A stretch of 64,000 nucleotides of DNA from Pediococcus inopinatus (GCF_002982135.1 NZ_CP019981.1:1240001-1304000), one strand, 5' to 3'. Positions 16,250-25,681 are shown, counted from the first letter of the stretch. The notes: a model not told the origin generated them from the letters alone. Numbers and translations: made by a program.

Positions 16250-16837
16250 TTTGTCCCAGATTTCTGTCAGAGACTGAATAGTTTTGTTGATAAAATCTGT
16301 AATTTCTTGCTTATTCATTAAACGTAACTCTTCTTTTGAAATCCACCGACCAATCAAAAATTCAGATTGTTTTTTATTCTCATAGCTAGACAGTAGATTC
16401 TTGTAATTCGTACTGGTTAACTGCATCTGGTTTTTGGTCATGTGATTATTTGATAACACAAACACTTGCCCTAATTGAAGAAAACTACTTTGCGTTTGTT
16501 TTAACTTTCCAATTATCTCTTTACGCTCTTTAATGTTGGTTTCAAAGGCCAGCCACACAAATAACCGGTCATCCCAAACTCCCACTTCATAATGCGGAAT
16601 CATTTTATAACCCCGCTTTCGTTCGGCAAACGCTACCCAAGTATTCATTGGCGGATTAATATGACGCCGCGCGTGTTTGGCTATAAAGGCACGATATTCA
16701 TGTCCATCTTGATTTAAAATAGGCATAACTTGCTGCCCAATTTCTTCAAAATACGGATCAACCTGTTCACGAATTAATGCAAGGCGTTTTTCTACATCTG
16801 ACTCATCAAAAACAGAAAATAACTGATCACTAAACAT
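16247..16837 (-). CDS. DUF1054 family protein (YktB-like)
   Basis: Conserved Firmicutes cytoplasmic protein of unknown function. The 196-residue product matches DUF1054 along its whole length: MFSDQLFSVF at the start, HVARR-type segment KHARRHINPPMNTWVAF near 75-92 and HYEVGVWDDRLFVWLAF near 105-121. I start at the ATG at 16837, seven bases after GGGAG; the longer frame from 16897 has no ribosome site. It stands alone, convergent with rpsD. Confidence 0.85.
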   Translation of the reverse strand: MFSDQLFSVFDESDVEKRLALIREQVDPYFEEIGQQVMPILNQDGHEYRAFIAKHARRHINPPMNTWVAFAERKRGYKMIPHYEVGVWDDRLFVWLAFETNIKERKEIIGKLKQTQSSFLQLGQVFVLSNNHMTKNQMQLTSTNYKNLLSSYENKKQSEFLIGRWISKEELRLMNKQEITDFINKTIQSLTEIWDK

Positions 16838-16940
16838 TTCTAGTCTCCCACTTTCCTTGTGTTCCTTTAAACTTAATACAAGATTGAATCTCCCCAAAAT
16901 GCTATACTTATTATACTATCTAGAAAGGATTGTGAGCGCA

Positions 16941-17405
16941 ATGACTAATAATTCCAATGACGTTAATACACGTCTACAAGATGCTACTCATGGCACCCCC
17001 AAGCTCAATCCGGATGAGCAACGCAAATATCTGGGAACTTTTAGAGAGCGTGTCGCCATAACCATGTCAGTTGGGCAAATTAAATCAACCCAATACCAAG
17101 ATACATTTATCCAGGAGCTTAAAAAACATCCTGATTACCAATTATTAATTAACGGTAATGTCTCGCAGGAATTGATAGGCCCTTATATGAAGGTGGCCAG
17201 TCAGATTTCTTTAAAGTTTACGATAAAAACTGATGATATATACACAACTACCGACGAAGGATTAGCTTTGGTTCTAGCCGCAAAAGAATCAATAAATATT
17301 CAGGATGTAGACGTTGCTAGTTTCCAACCATCAAAAGCAGCAGACGACAAACCAGAAAAATCAGAATCTTTGTTAGATAAATTGAAAAATAGTTTTCTTA
17401 AATAG
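16941..17405 (+). CDS. YueI-like protein (DUF1694)
   Basis: A 154-residue protein of the YueI family, function unknown. The family segment RKYLGTFRERVAITMSVGQ is at about 32-50, and the fold is thought to resemble a ribosomal L7Ae-like protein (family knowledge). The tail is lysine- and serine-rich. The ATG follows AAAGGA by 11 bases. It lies nine bases ahead of rarA and is probably cotranscribed with it. Confidence 0.8.
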   Translation: MTNNSNDVNTRLQDATHGTPKLNPDEQRKYLGTFRERVAITMSVGQIKSTQYQDTFIQELKKHPDYQLLINGNVSQELIGPYMKVASQISLKFTIKTDDIYTTTDEGLALVLAAKESINIQDVDVASFQPSKAADDKPEKSESLLDKLKNSFLK

Positions 17406-17414
17406 GAGTTTATC

Positions 17415-18689
17415 ATGCAACAACCTTTAGCGTACCGAATGCGTCCTAAAAAAATTGAAGATGTCGTGGGCCAACAACAATTAGTTGGCTCGGGCAAAAT
17501 AATCTCACGAATGGTCAAAGCAAAATTACTTTCTTCGATGATCTTATATGGACCACCAGGCACTGGGAAAACTAGTATTGCCAGCGCAATTGCTGGCTCT
17601 ACACAGTATGCTTTTCGTAAACTTAATGCGGCTACAGATTCAAAAAAGGACCTGCAAATTGTGGCTGAAGAAGCAAAAATGAGCGGTACAGTAATTTTAC
17701 TGCTTGATGAAATACACCGTCTCGATAAAACTAAGCAAGATTTCCTGTTACCTCATCTAGAAAGTGGTCGCATCATTTTAATTGGAGCAACCACTGAGAA
17801 TCCTTACATTTCAATTAATCCAGCCATTAGAAGTCGAACTCAAATCTTTGAAGTCCATCCTTTAGCAGCTGATGACATTAAACAAGCCATTGATCGTGCG
17901 TTAACTGATTCAGAAAATGGCCTTGGAAAATTAAAAGTTACGGTTACAAAACCTGCAATGAATTTTTTGATTCATTCAACTAATGGTGACTTGAGAAGCG
18001 CTCTAAATGGTTTAGAACTCGCTGTTAAGTCAACAACGGCCGACAAAAATGGGAGTATCAAAATCTCCCTTGCCATCATTGAAGAATGTTTGCAAAAAAA
18101 GGCTCTTACTCAAGATAAAAACGGCGATGCTCATTATGATGTCATTTCTGCCTTCCAAAAATCTATTCGAGGTAGTGATGTTAATGCAGCTCTCCATTAC
18201 ATGGCCCGTCTGGTCGAGGCTGGTGATCTTCCAAGTATCACGCGCCGACTAATGGTTATCGCTTATGAAGACATTGGACTAGCCAATCCCTCTGCTTGTG
18301 CGCGCACCGTTACTGCTGTGCAGGCTGCGGAAAAGTTAGGCTTTCCAGAGGCCAGAATTCCTTTGGCTGACGCCGTTATCGAACTTTGTTTGTCGCCAAA
18401 ATCTAATTCCGGAATTTCCGCGATGGATGCCGCTTTGGAAGAGGTAAAAACTGGCAATTATGGTGACATTCCGGCTGATTTAAAAGACGCGCACTACAAA
18501 GGTGCTGCTAAGCTTGGACATGGAAATAATTATAAATATGCGCATGCCTACCCAAATGATTGGGTCAAACAACAGTATTTACCAGACAATATAAAATCTG
18601 CAAATTACTATGAACCTAAGCAAAATGGTAAATTTGAACAGGCTTTAGGCGCTCAGTATGAGCGTTTGCTTCATGCCCAACGGGATTAA
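17415..18689 (+). CDS. rarA: Replication-associated recombination protein A (RarA/MgsA)
   Basis: AAA+ ATPase of the clamp-loader clade acting at stalled replication forks. Walker A GPPGTGKTS is at residues 46-54 and Walker B LLLDEIHR near 95-102; sensor regions and the C-terminal tetramerisation domain (with GYKYAHAYPNDWV-like segment near 375-390) are present. Length 424 is normal. In many Firmicutes the 6S RNA gene lies beside rarA, as here. Confidence 0.96.
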   Translation: MQQPLAYRMRPKKIEDVVGQQQLVGSGKIISRMVKAKLLSSMILYGPPGTGKTSIASAIAGSTQYAFRKLNAATDSKKDLQIVAEEAKMSGTVILLLDEIHRLDKTKQDFLLPHLESGRIILIGATTENPYISINPAIRSRTQIFEVHPLAADDIKQAIDRALTDSENGLGKLKVTVTKPAMNFLIHSTNGDLRSALNGLELAVKSTTADKNGSIKISLAIIEECLQKKALTQDKNGDAHYDVISAFQKSIRGSDVNAALHYMARLVEAGDLPSITRRLMVIAYEDIGLANPSACARTVTAVQAAEKLGFPEARIPLADAVIELCLSPKSNSGISAMDAALEEVKTGNYGDIPADLKDAHYKGAAKLGHGNNYKYAHAYPNDWVKQQYLPDNIKSANYYEPKQNGKFEQALGAQYERLLHAQRD

Positions 18690-18705
18690 TTTGATTACTT
18701 AAAAA

Positions 18706-18734
18706 TTGAATTCTTTAATCACTCATGCTAGAAT
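18706..18734 (+). promoter_or_regulatory. Promoter of the 6S-like RNA
   Basis: TTGAAT (18706-18711) and TAGAAT (18729-18734) are separated by 17 bases, giving a start near 18741, 50 bases past the rarA stop. Confidence 0.75.
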
Positions 18735-18740
18735 AAGAGT

Positions 18741-18961
18741 GAAATTTCTTTGGTGTACGCGTTGTTTCATTTATGTACTGCCGTTCAAATAATTTGTATA
18801 GGGACTGAGGGTATTTGATGGCATGTAGGCCTTTAATTAGGAAACTTAAAGTCAGATCAATCGGTCCCACCGCTAATATACTTGCGGGCTTTCACTGAGA
18901 AACGATTAACGGCACCACAAAGGGTTTCGGGATTAGGACATTACGTGCTAATCCCTTTTTG
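18741..18961 (+). ncRNA. ssrS: 6S RNA of the Lacto-usp type
   Basis: A stretch of about 220 bases without a gene lies between rarA and a small membrane protein gene followed by usp. That is exactly the published setting of the Lacto-usp RNA motif, which was proposed to be the 6S RNA of lactic acid bacteria. It has its own consensus promoter and ends in a strong terminator GGGATTAG/CTAATCCC with a T-run (18929-18960). 6S RNA binds the housekeeping RNA polymerase in stationary phase. Assignment rests on position, size and signals; the secondary structure was not computed. Confidence 0.75.
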
Positions 18962-19012
18962 TTTAGTTTAAATAAATCCATAAAAATCATTCTATTGAGA
19001 GGAGGAATGCTC

Positions 19013-19294
19013 ATGATAATTTCAATCCTTATGGTCCTTTTTGCAATCCTATTAGGCACAATTGGTGTTTACCTTTATCGGCATCAGCAACGACCGTTTT
19101 TACTCTTCGATCCAACAAACCAGCCTGCCCTTCAAGAGCTTTTACGCATTGGCGGCATTGCTCTTTGCTTAATGGCAATTATTGCTTTTGTCGTAGCCTG
19201 GACGCATGTAATTATCTTAATCTGCATTATCTTACTCCTTGGCTGTTGTACATCCACTGGTATTTTGCTGGGTTTAACCCATTTTATGCCTTAG
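19013..19294 (+). CDS. Small membrane protein of unknown function (6S/usp locus)
   Basis: A 93-residue protein with three predicted membrane segments (about 2-20, 44-62 and 64-90) joined by a short polar loop (RHQQRPFLLFDPTNQPA). I recognise no family. It corresponds to the hypothetical gene known to separate the Lacto-usp RNA from usp. The ATG at 19013 has GGAGG seven bases upstream. It may form an operon with usp 82 bases downstream. Confidence 0.7.
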   Translation: MIISILMVLFAILLGTIGVYLYRHQQRPFLLFDPTNQPALQELLRIGGIALCLMAIIAFVVAWTHVIILICIILLLGCCTSTGILLGLTHFMP

Positions 19295-19376
19295 CAAAAA
19301 AGGAAACGCTCTTTTTTCTTTTTATTTTAGTGAATTTAACGTAAAATGAAGTTATAAAGTTGGAGAGGTGATTTAT

Positions 19377-19850
19377 ATGACACAACAATATAAACATATT
19401 TTGGTTCCAGTAGATGGATCACAAGAAGCTGAATTGGCTTTTGAAAAAGCCGTGGCTGTGGCCAGACGAAACGACGGTGCCGAATTACATTTGGTGCACG
19501 TTGTCGATACCCGTGCTTTTCAAAACATTTCGAGCTTTGATACAGCCATGGTAGAACAAGTCACAGAAACAGCAAAGACAACCCTTGATAAATATATTTC
19601 AGAAGCAAAAGATAAGGGTTTGCAAAACGTTGACTATTCGATTGAATACGGCGCACCAAAAGTTGTGATCGCAAACGACATGCCTAAACAGTTGCACACC
19701 GATCTTATTATGATTGGTGCAACCGGTCTGAATGCCGTGGAACGTCTCCTAATTGGCTCAGTAACCGAGTATGTCACCCGAACTGCAATTTGTGACGTCT
19801 TGGTTGTGCGATCCGATTTAGAAAACCAACCCGTTAAGCTCACCAAGTAA
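19377..19850 (+). CDS. Universal stress protein (UspA family)
   Basis: Cytoplasmic stress protein, 157 residues. The N-terminal HILVPVDGSQEAELAFEKAV and the C-terminal nucleotide-binding pattern GATGLNAVERLLIGSVTEYV (G-2x-G-9x-G-S) mark an ATP-binding Usp. The ATG at 19377 follows GGAGAGGTG; an in-frame GTG at 19368 lies within that site. It is the last gene before a long bidirectional hairpin. Confidence 0.92.
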   Translation: MTQQYKHILVPVDGSQEAELAFEKAVAVARRNDGAELHLVHVVDTRAFQNISSFDTAMVEQVTETAKTTLDKYISEAKDKGLQNVDYSIEYGAPKVVIANDMPKQLHTDLIMIGATGLNAVERLLIGSVTEYVTRTAICDVLVVRSDLENQPVKLTK

Positions 19851-19920
19851 AATTTTATAAGTAAATAAAGAGTGATCAGCCACTAAAATGGTTGATCACT
19901 CTTTATTTACTTATAAAATT
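19851..19920. terminator. Bidirectional terminator with 32-bp stem between usp and tag
   Basis: Positions 19851-19882 are the reverse complement of 19889-19920 with one mismatch (a G-U pair in RNA), around a six-base loop. The first half starts right after the usp stop, and the second half contains the tag stop codon. Confidence 0.85.
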
Positions 19921-20468
19921 GCCAGATCATGATAACGAAAACAAGAAACTTCGTGATCATTTATCAACCCCGCTGCTTGTAAAAAAGCATATATATTCTT
20001 AGGCCCTACGAAAACAAATCCGTCCTGTTTCATTTGGCGAACAACTCGTTTGGCTAACAACATCTGAGCCTCTTCACTATTCATAAAAGTACTTGGACAA
20101 CGGATTGGCTCGAAATCCACAAAATGCCACATGTAATCCGAAAAAGTCGTAGGCAATTGCGCTACCACATTCGCATTATGAAAAACGGCATGAATCTTCC
20201 GTGGATTACGAATTACCGCAGAATCCGCTATTACCTGCTGAATTTCGGTATCCGAATACTCACAAAGACAAAATGGATCAAAACTCGATAAAGTATTCCG
20301 CAAATCTTCTCGCCGTTTTAGAACAGTCGACCAATTTAAACCAGCTTGAAAGATTTCTAAAGCAAAACATTCAAATAACTTCTTTGACTCCAAAACGGGA
20401 ATGCCCCACTCAAGATCGTGATATTGCATTAACTGGGCATTCTTGGTACTCCATAAACAGCGAATCAT
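19911..20468 (-). CDS. tag: DNA-3-methyladenine glycosylase I
   Basis: Excises 3-methyladenine from alkylated DNA. The N-terminal RCLW and YHDLEWG give zinc ligands C4 and H17; a C-terminal DHEVSCFRYHD segment supplies the remaining His and Cys. The HhH-like core QAGLNWSTVLKRRE near 42-55 is typical. Length 185 matches the family. It ends inside the long hairpin shared with usp. Confidence 0.93.
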   Translation of the reverse strand: MIRCLWSTKNAQLMQYHDLEWGIPVLESKKLFECFALEIFQAGLNWSTVLKRREDLRNTLSSFDPFCLCEYSDTEIQQVIADSAVIRNPRKIHAVFHNANVVAQLPTTFSDYMWHFVDFEPIRCPSTFMNSEEAQMLLAKRVVRQMKQDGFVFVGPKNIYAFLQAAGLINDHEVSCFRYHDLAIL

Positions 20469-20507
20469 ATTTGGTCCCCTTTCTTGGTATAAATAAGATT
20501 CGCCTTT

Positions 20508-22274
20508 TTACCACAACTCGATTAAATTATTTAGAACTTCATACTGCATGAGTTGCTGCCAATTTTTAGTTTTAAGAATATATTGTAACCGGCTTAGGTG
20601 ATTAGTAATGATTCCATCTACTCGAAGGGCCAGCATTCGTTTTATTGAAGACGTCCCATCCGCTGGCCAAACAAATACTTGTTTGTGTTTGGCCCAAGCC
20701 TGCTGAACAAACTGTCGATTTAGCGTGTGAAACTCCAATGAGTAAAAATTAGCTGAATTCTTAGGAATCCTTGCAATGTTGAATGGTGTAATAATTCCTG
20801 TCTTTAATTTTGGACTTTTATCTTTAAGCTGCATCATAAAATCGGCATCAAGCGAATGAACCTTGTCACCGTGTTGTTGCAAACTTTTCCCATAAACCTT
20901 GTTAAATCTTTCCACTAAATCCGCGGAATCTCCATGACTTGGCTTAATTTCCACAATTAGTGGTTGATGAATCCGATGAGCTACTTTAAGATACTCGGAA
21001 AAGCTACTAACCTTAGTTTGATACCCATTTTCGCGCAATGTGGTGTGCGTTAATTCTTTTAAAGTAAGGTCACTTACGGCCACATTTCTGCCAGCTAAAT
21101 GTTTTAAATTCGAATCATGCATCGCCACAAACTGATTGTCTTTTGTTTCACGTATATCCATTTCAACATAATCCGGATGCAACCGATGGGTTTTTCTCAA
21201 AGCCATCACAGTATTTTGCACACCATTTCGATCGCTTACTCCCCGATGAGAAATCGTAAGCATCTTTAAAGGATGACTATCATTTATATGAATTGAAAAG
21301 TAAGCATAGGTTGGCGTGATTAGTAATAAAAGCCCTAATAATGATAATCCAATTTGTTGGATTTGTTTCAGCTCCCATTTTCGATAAACATGGGCTTTTT
21401 TTTGAAAAACAGGCACTTTCGAAAGCGGCAAATTTGCATCTGTCACCCACTTATTCAACTCAGACAAAAATCCGGTTGAAAATACCAAAAACCACCAGAC
21501 AAATAAAAGTTCTGCAAACGAAATTGCCAAAACCATTAACATTATCCCGATTGGAATCGATTGTATCCGTTGATTTAATTGAGATAATCCCCACAATCCA
21601 ATGCCACCAAAAATAGCAATTGGTATCGAAACACGAATGGCAATTAACAGAATTTTGCCTAACATTTTAACTGCTTTTCGTTTGGTTAACTGCCAACTAA
21701 GGCGAATTCCTTGTGTTAAGGAACATCTGCGACTCACCATGGCTGGCAAGGCCAAAATTAAACGTAACGCTACCCAACACAATCCTATATAAAGCAACCC
21801 AAATATTGATCCCATTATCCATCGATTGGCAAAAATAAAGTTTTGAAGAGTCATCGTTGTTGGAAGATGCGCAAGAATCACTGTTGAAAAACCAAATCCG
21901 CCCAAAGGTATGGTGATCACTGCATAAAACAAAAAATAGGCCACCGTCATAAACCAATTTTTTTCAAACAACCGCTTTAATAAATGACGTAAATGTTCAA
22001 AACTAACCGGTCGATTTAATTGAAAACCAATAATCATTAGTAAAACTGCCAATAGTCCCGAGAAGAATCCCCAAATAATCGCAATCGCTAAAAGAATTTT
22101 TAAAGGAATCAACAGAAAATTCTCTGACAAAAAAAGTGCATGTTCAAGTAAGATGCCAGCAACTACCCCGACCAACACGGTCAAAGTTGTGTAATATAAA
22201 TTTTCATCTGAGTTAATTATGTATGTAACTAATTGTTTGATGCGTCGATAATCTTGAAAAAAGAACTTTTTCAT
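20508..22274 (-). CDS. Membrane-anchored glycerophosphodiester phosphodiesterase
   Basis: A 588-residue protein: the first 320 residues hold about seven or eight membrane segments (the GDPD-associated membrane domain), and the rest is a GDPD domain presumably facing outside. Catalytic HRG (ISHRGVSD, near 342), EMDI near 375 and MHD near 388 are in place. Such enzymes cleave glycerophosphodiesters from lipids or teichoic acids. The gene lies downstream of ddl after a terminator and upstream of tag. Confidence 0.88.
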   Translation of the reverse strand: MKKFFFQDYRRIKQLVTYIINSDENLYYTTLTVLVGVVAGILLEHALFLSENFLLIPLKILLAIAIIWGFFSGLLAVLLMIIGFQLNRPVSFEHLRHLLKRLFEKNWFMTVAYFLFYAVITIPLGGFGFSTVILAHLPTTMTLQNFIFANRWIMGSIFGLLYIGLCWVALRLILALPAMVSRRCSLTQGIRLSWQLTKRKAVKMLGKILLIAIRVSIPIAIFGGIGLWGLSQLNQRIQSIPIGIMLMVLAISFAELLFVWWFLVFSTGFLSELNKWVTDANLPLSKVPVFQKKAHVYRKWELKQIQQIGLSLLGLLLLITPTYAYFSIHINDSHPLKMLTISHRGVSDRNGVQNTVMALRKTHRLHPDYVEMDIRETKDNQFVAMHDSNLKHLAGRNVAVSDLTLKELTHTTLRENGYQTKVSSFSEYLKVAHRIHQPLIVEIKPSHGDSADLVERFNKVYGKSLQQHGDKVHSLDADFMMQLKDKSPKLKTGIITPFNIARIPKNSANFYSLEFHTLNRQFVQQAWAKHKQVFVWPADGTSSIKRMLALRVDGIITNHLSRLQYILKTKNWQQLMQYEVLNNLIELW

Positions 22275-22346
22275 TTTTGCTCCTCCCCTACGATTTCAAT
22301 TTTACCACCGCCGTTACGTGAACTAAACGTCCAAATAAAATTTTAC

Positions 22347-22382
22347 CAAATAAAAAGCCGCCAAAAAGGCGGTTTTTATTAT
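22347..22382 (-). terminator. Terminator of ddl
   Basis: GCCGCC-AAAAA-GGCGGT with flanking A- and T-runs gives a strong hairpin at the ddl stop. Confidence 0.9.
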
Positions 22383-23491
22383 TCTGCATCAAGTGGCGTG
22401 AAATCATAATGAATCTTTGAACGCCGTTGAAATTCTTCGAACGCTAAATCAATCAGTTGATCAATTAGTTTCTCATAACTAATCCCTGAAACTTCCCATA
22501 ACTGAGGATATAAACTAATGTTGGTAAATCCTGGCAACGTATTAATTTCGCTCAAGTAAGGTACTTGATCATGATCAACTAGGAAATCAATTCGAGCCAA
22601 TCCACAACACCCAAGAACTCGAAAGGCATCAAGCGCCATTTGTTGAACTTCTTGAGCAAGCTCTGGCGAAATGCTAGCTGGTAATTCAAAATGAACCCCA
22701 CTAGCATCCACAAATTTATTGTTATAATCATAGAACGTATCTGACTTAGGAACCACAATTCGACCCACTTTAGAAGCCTTAGGCGCACGATTTCCTAAAA
22801 TTGAAACCTCAACTTCTTCTGGTTGCTCAATAGATTGCTCGACCAAAACCTTAAAATCATATCGGAAAGCATCATCTAAGCCATCTTCAAATTCCTGTGC
22901 ATTAGTAGCCTTGTGAATTCCGACTGAAGATCCTTGGTTAGCAGGCTTTAGAAACATAAGCTCGCCCAATAAGTCACGACACACCTCATAGGAATATTCT
23001 GTCCGGTTTTCAGGTGTAATGACCACATACTTTGTGTTCCGGATACCATTATGTGTCAAAATCTGTTTCGTTGTATCCTTATCAAACGAGATTGCTGACC
23101 CTAAAATACCACTTCCTACGTAAGGCTTCTTCAACAAACGTAAAAGACCTTGAATAGTTCCGTCTTCCCCCAAATTACCATGAATAATTGGAAAATATAC
23201 GTCAATATCGCGTTGTTCACCTAAGTTTAAAATAGGTGACAACGGATTGCCTTCATCGACCGTTTGAATAGCCTCTTTGACAACCTTTTCTTCTGATTCG
23301 CCATCAAAAATTCTTCTTGATGAAGCATCACTTAATAAATAGCCATCCTTGGTAAACATGAACAAACTGATCTCGTAACGATCTTTATCCATTGCATCAT
23401 AAATGTTATGTGCAGATCGTTTCGAAACATCATGTTCAGATGAATTACCACCAAATAGCAAGCCAACGTGAATCTTTTTTTCCGTCCTCAT
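22379..23491 (-). CDS. ddl: D-alanine--D-alanine ligase family, probably D-Ala-D-Lac type
   Basis: ATP-grasp ligase making the terminal dipeptide or depsipeptide of peptidoglycan precursors. Family motifs are present: HVGLLFGGNSSEHDVS near the start, the glycine loop NQGSSVGIHK near 185-194 and LSEINTLPGFT near 315-325. In the substrate loop YDYNNKFVD the residue matching E. coli Tyr216 is Phe260. In Leuconostoc mesenteroides the equivalent Phe261 shifts the product to D-Ala-D-Lac, the basis of intrinsic vancomycin resistance in many lactobacilli and pediococci. Length 370 is typical. Confidence 0.95.
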   Translation of the reverse strand: MRTEKKIHVGLLFGGNSSEHDVSKRSAHNIYDAMDKDRYEISLFMFTKDGYLLSDASSRRIFDGESEEKVVKEAIQTVDEGNPLSPILNLGEQRDIDVYFPIIHGNLGEDGTIQGLLRLLKKPYVGSGILGSAISFDKDTTKQILTHNGIRNTKYVVITPENRTEYSYEVCRDLLGELMFLKPANQGSSVGIHKATNAQEFEDGLDDAFRYDFKVLVEQSIEQPEEVEVSILGNRAPKASKVGRIVVPKSDTFYDYNNKFVDASGVHFELPASISPELAQEVQQMALDAFRVLGCCGLARIDFLVDHDQVPYLSEINTLPGFTNISLYPQLWEVSGISYEKLIDQLIDLAFEEFQRRSKIHYDFTPLDAE

Positions 23492-23574
23492 AAAATCTCA
23501 TCCTATCATATAGATTTTGTCTTGAATCTAAATTGTACCATGGATTTCTACAGAAAAAAACTTTGATACCCAAT

Positions 23575-24615
23575 TTATTTCGTATTAAAACCGCCTGTCA
23601 CCACAATTTTTCCGATCATCTTGTTACTTTCTACTAACTCATGCGCTCTTCTTAAGGTTTGTGCATTGATTCCTTTTAAGGTCAGGGTGAGTGTTGACCG
23701 CACTTCTTTTTGATCCAGGAGTTTCGCAACTTGATGTAAAATTTTACCTTGTGAATCCATATCATCAGTTTGGTAAATACTTTTGGTAAACATAAACTCC
23801 CAAACAAATGTAATGCTCTTTGCCTTCAATAATCCGCCCATTGGTAAAGGCTTCTCATTTTCTACAATCGCTGTAATATAGCCCTCAGGTGCAATTAAGT
23901 TAGCAAGCTGGGGCAAATACACGTCAGGTGATTGCAAAATTAATCCAAATTTGATCGTATGCACGTTTTGCGCTTTTAATTGCTCTTCAAGTGATTGATG
24001 ATAATCCAGCACAATATCTGCGCCCATCTTCTTGACCCATTCCACTGTTTCAGGTCGAGATGCTGTTGTGACAACAGTCAATCCAGCCCATTTTGCTAGC
24101 TGAATTGCAATCGATCCGACTCCACCAGCGCCATTAATAATCAAAACCGTTTGCCCACGATTGGCATCCTTTTTGGCAATAAGCGGCATTCGTTCAAACA
24201 AGGCTTCCCATGCCGTTAGACTAGTTAACGGCATTGCCGCTGCTTCTTCTCCACTAATTTTCTGTGGTGCATGTGCAACCAAACGGGAATCCACTAACTG
24301 ATAAGCTTGATTACTTCCTGGACGTTGATTGGTTCCGGCATAATAAACGGAATCTCCAACTGAAAATCCAGTGACTTGATCACCAACTTCTTCAATTGTT
24401 CCATATGCATCAAAACCAATGATTGTGGGTTCCTTTGTTTCTGGATGATGTTGGCGGGTTTTTGTATCAACGGGATTAACAGAGACCGCTTCAACTTTGA
24501 CCAATATATCACGGCCAGTTGCTTTCTGTTGAGGTACTTTTAAATCAATTAAGCTATTTGAATCTTCAATCGGTAATCCTTTGTAAAAACCAATTGCTTG
24601 TCTCTGTTCATTCAT
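23575..24615 (-). CDS. MDR-superfamily (quinone oxidoreductase/zinc ADH-like) oxidoreductase
   Basis: NADPH-dependent medium-chain reductase, 346 residues, most like the ZADH/YogA group. The GroES-like domain covers the first 150 residues; the Rossmann dinucleotide motif is INGAGGVGSIAIQLAKWAG near 160-178. No structural zinc cysteine cluster is seen, so it is of the zinc-lacking branch. The substrate is unknown. It starts 15 bases after the DUF2785 gene, likely one operon. Confidence 0.85.
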   Translation of the reverse strand: MNEQRQAIGFYKGLPIEDSNSLIDLKVPQQKATGRDILVKVEAVSVNPVDTKTRQHHPETKEPTIIGFDAYGTIEEVGDQVTGFSVGDSVYYAGTNQRPGSNQAYQLVDSRLVAHAPQKISGEEAAAMPLTSLTAWEALFERMPLIAKKDANRGQTVLIINGAGGVGSIAIQLAKWAGLTVVTTASRPETVEWVKKMGADIVLDYHQSLEEQLKAQNVHTIKFGLILQSPDVYLPQLANLIAPEGYITAIVENEKPLPMGGLLKAKSITFVWEFMFTKSIYQTDDMDSQGKILHQVAKLLDQKEVRSTLTLTLKGINAQTLRRAHELVESNKMIGKIVVTGGFNTK

Positions 24616-24630
24616 TGTTTCTTTGCTCCT

Positions 24631-25602
24631 TTAGAATCGAAAATCATTTTCTTCGTTTAAATAAGTAGTTATTTCTTTTGGCATTTCGGGATTCAAAACC
24701 AATGATTGCAACAAATGCTGGCGATTATATAAACGTGTCCACATTTGTTCATCTTCTTTAGTTTGAATCGAAACTAGTTCATGACGCCAATTTTTTAAAA
24801 TCAATAAAAGAAAATCACTATACAATTTATTTTGCTTTGTTAAATCAGCAATATATCCCGCCAAGCGTTCTGGCTCACCAAAAATTAAAGGAGTACCCAG
24901 TTGTTTATACCGGCCAATTAAGACTGTCAGCATTAAAAGTTTATCTGCCCGGACTAAGCTTTTATCGACAGCTAATTCATCTAAAACATTGCCAATGTGC
25001 GTGTAGGCGTGTGCCCAGCCGTTTTCACCTACATAACCACGTGTGTCTGTTTCCATTGCAATGTAGGTAAGCAACTGATCAACCAGTGAATTTTTACTCT
25101 CATCATCAATAAAATCAGAACCCGCACGATCGATATAAAGTAAAGTCGACAAAAACATCACACTAAATGAGCGCTGAAAAACAGCATCATTTTGCGGTTC
25201 TGTAATGTGTGGAAACAAACTTTCATCCCTGATTAAGTATTTAAAAATCATTTTAAGTTGTTTTTTAGATGTAATTTGTTGCTGGATAATATCACTGAAT
25301 AAAAAATAAATGCCCTTATCTCTAATAAACAAATTTGGTGACCCAATATGTTGAAACAGTTGGGTTAAATCAGAATCACTAATTTCTTCTAATTTGTGTG
25401 AACTTAATTGCTCTCTTAGTGATTCAATGAGATCTTGAATACCATCTTGATCGTCCGGTAAAATGACCTCAGTCGGTTCCGTAGGTTTAATGGATTTAAT
25501 GACATTATCCACTTCAGAAATCAATGACTGATAGATCTCACCACTTTGCAATTTTGCGCGTAGCCCTTGAAGCTGCGTACGAACTGATTCAACTTCTTTC
25601 AT
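24631..25602 (-). CDS. DUF2785 family protein
   Basis: A 323-residue soluble, alpha-helical protein. The segment TRGYVGENGWAHAYTHIGNVLDELA near 190-213 is the conserved core of DUF2785. No enzymatic motif is recognised and function is unknown. It is the first gene of a probable two-gene operon with the MDR oxidoreductase and is divergent from the DUF975 gene. Confidence 0.8.
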   Translation of the reverse strand: MKEVESVRTQLQGLRAKLQSGEIYQSLISEVDNVIKSIKPTEPTEVILPDDQDGIQDLIESLREQLSSHKLEEISDSDLTQLFQHIGSPNLFIRDKGIYFLFSDIIQQQITSKKQLKMIFKYLIRDESLFPHITEPQNDAVFQRSFSVMFLSTLLYIDRAGSDFIDDESKNSLVDQLLTYIAMETDTRGYVGENGWAHAYTHIGNVLDELAVDKSLVRADKLLMLTVLIGRYKQLGTPLIFGEPERLAGYIADLTKQNKLYSDFLLLILKNWRHELVSIQTKEDEQMWTRLYNRQHLLQSLVLNPEMPKEITTYLNEENDFRF

Positions 25603-25681
25603 AGCACCATTCTCCTCGTAAGTAATAACTCATTTTACCACGCCTTAAGATGGAATCCCTAACAAAGCTATCTTACAATTA

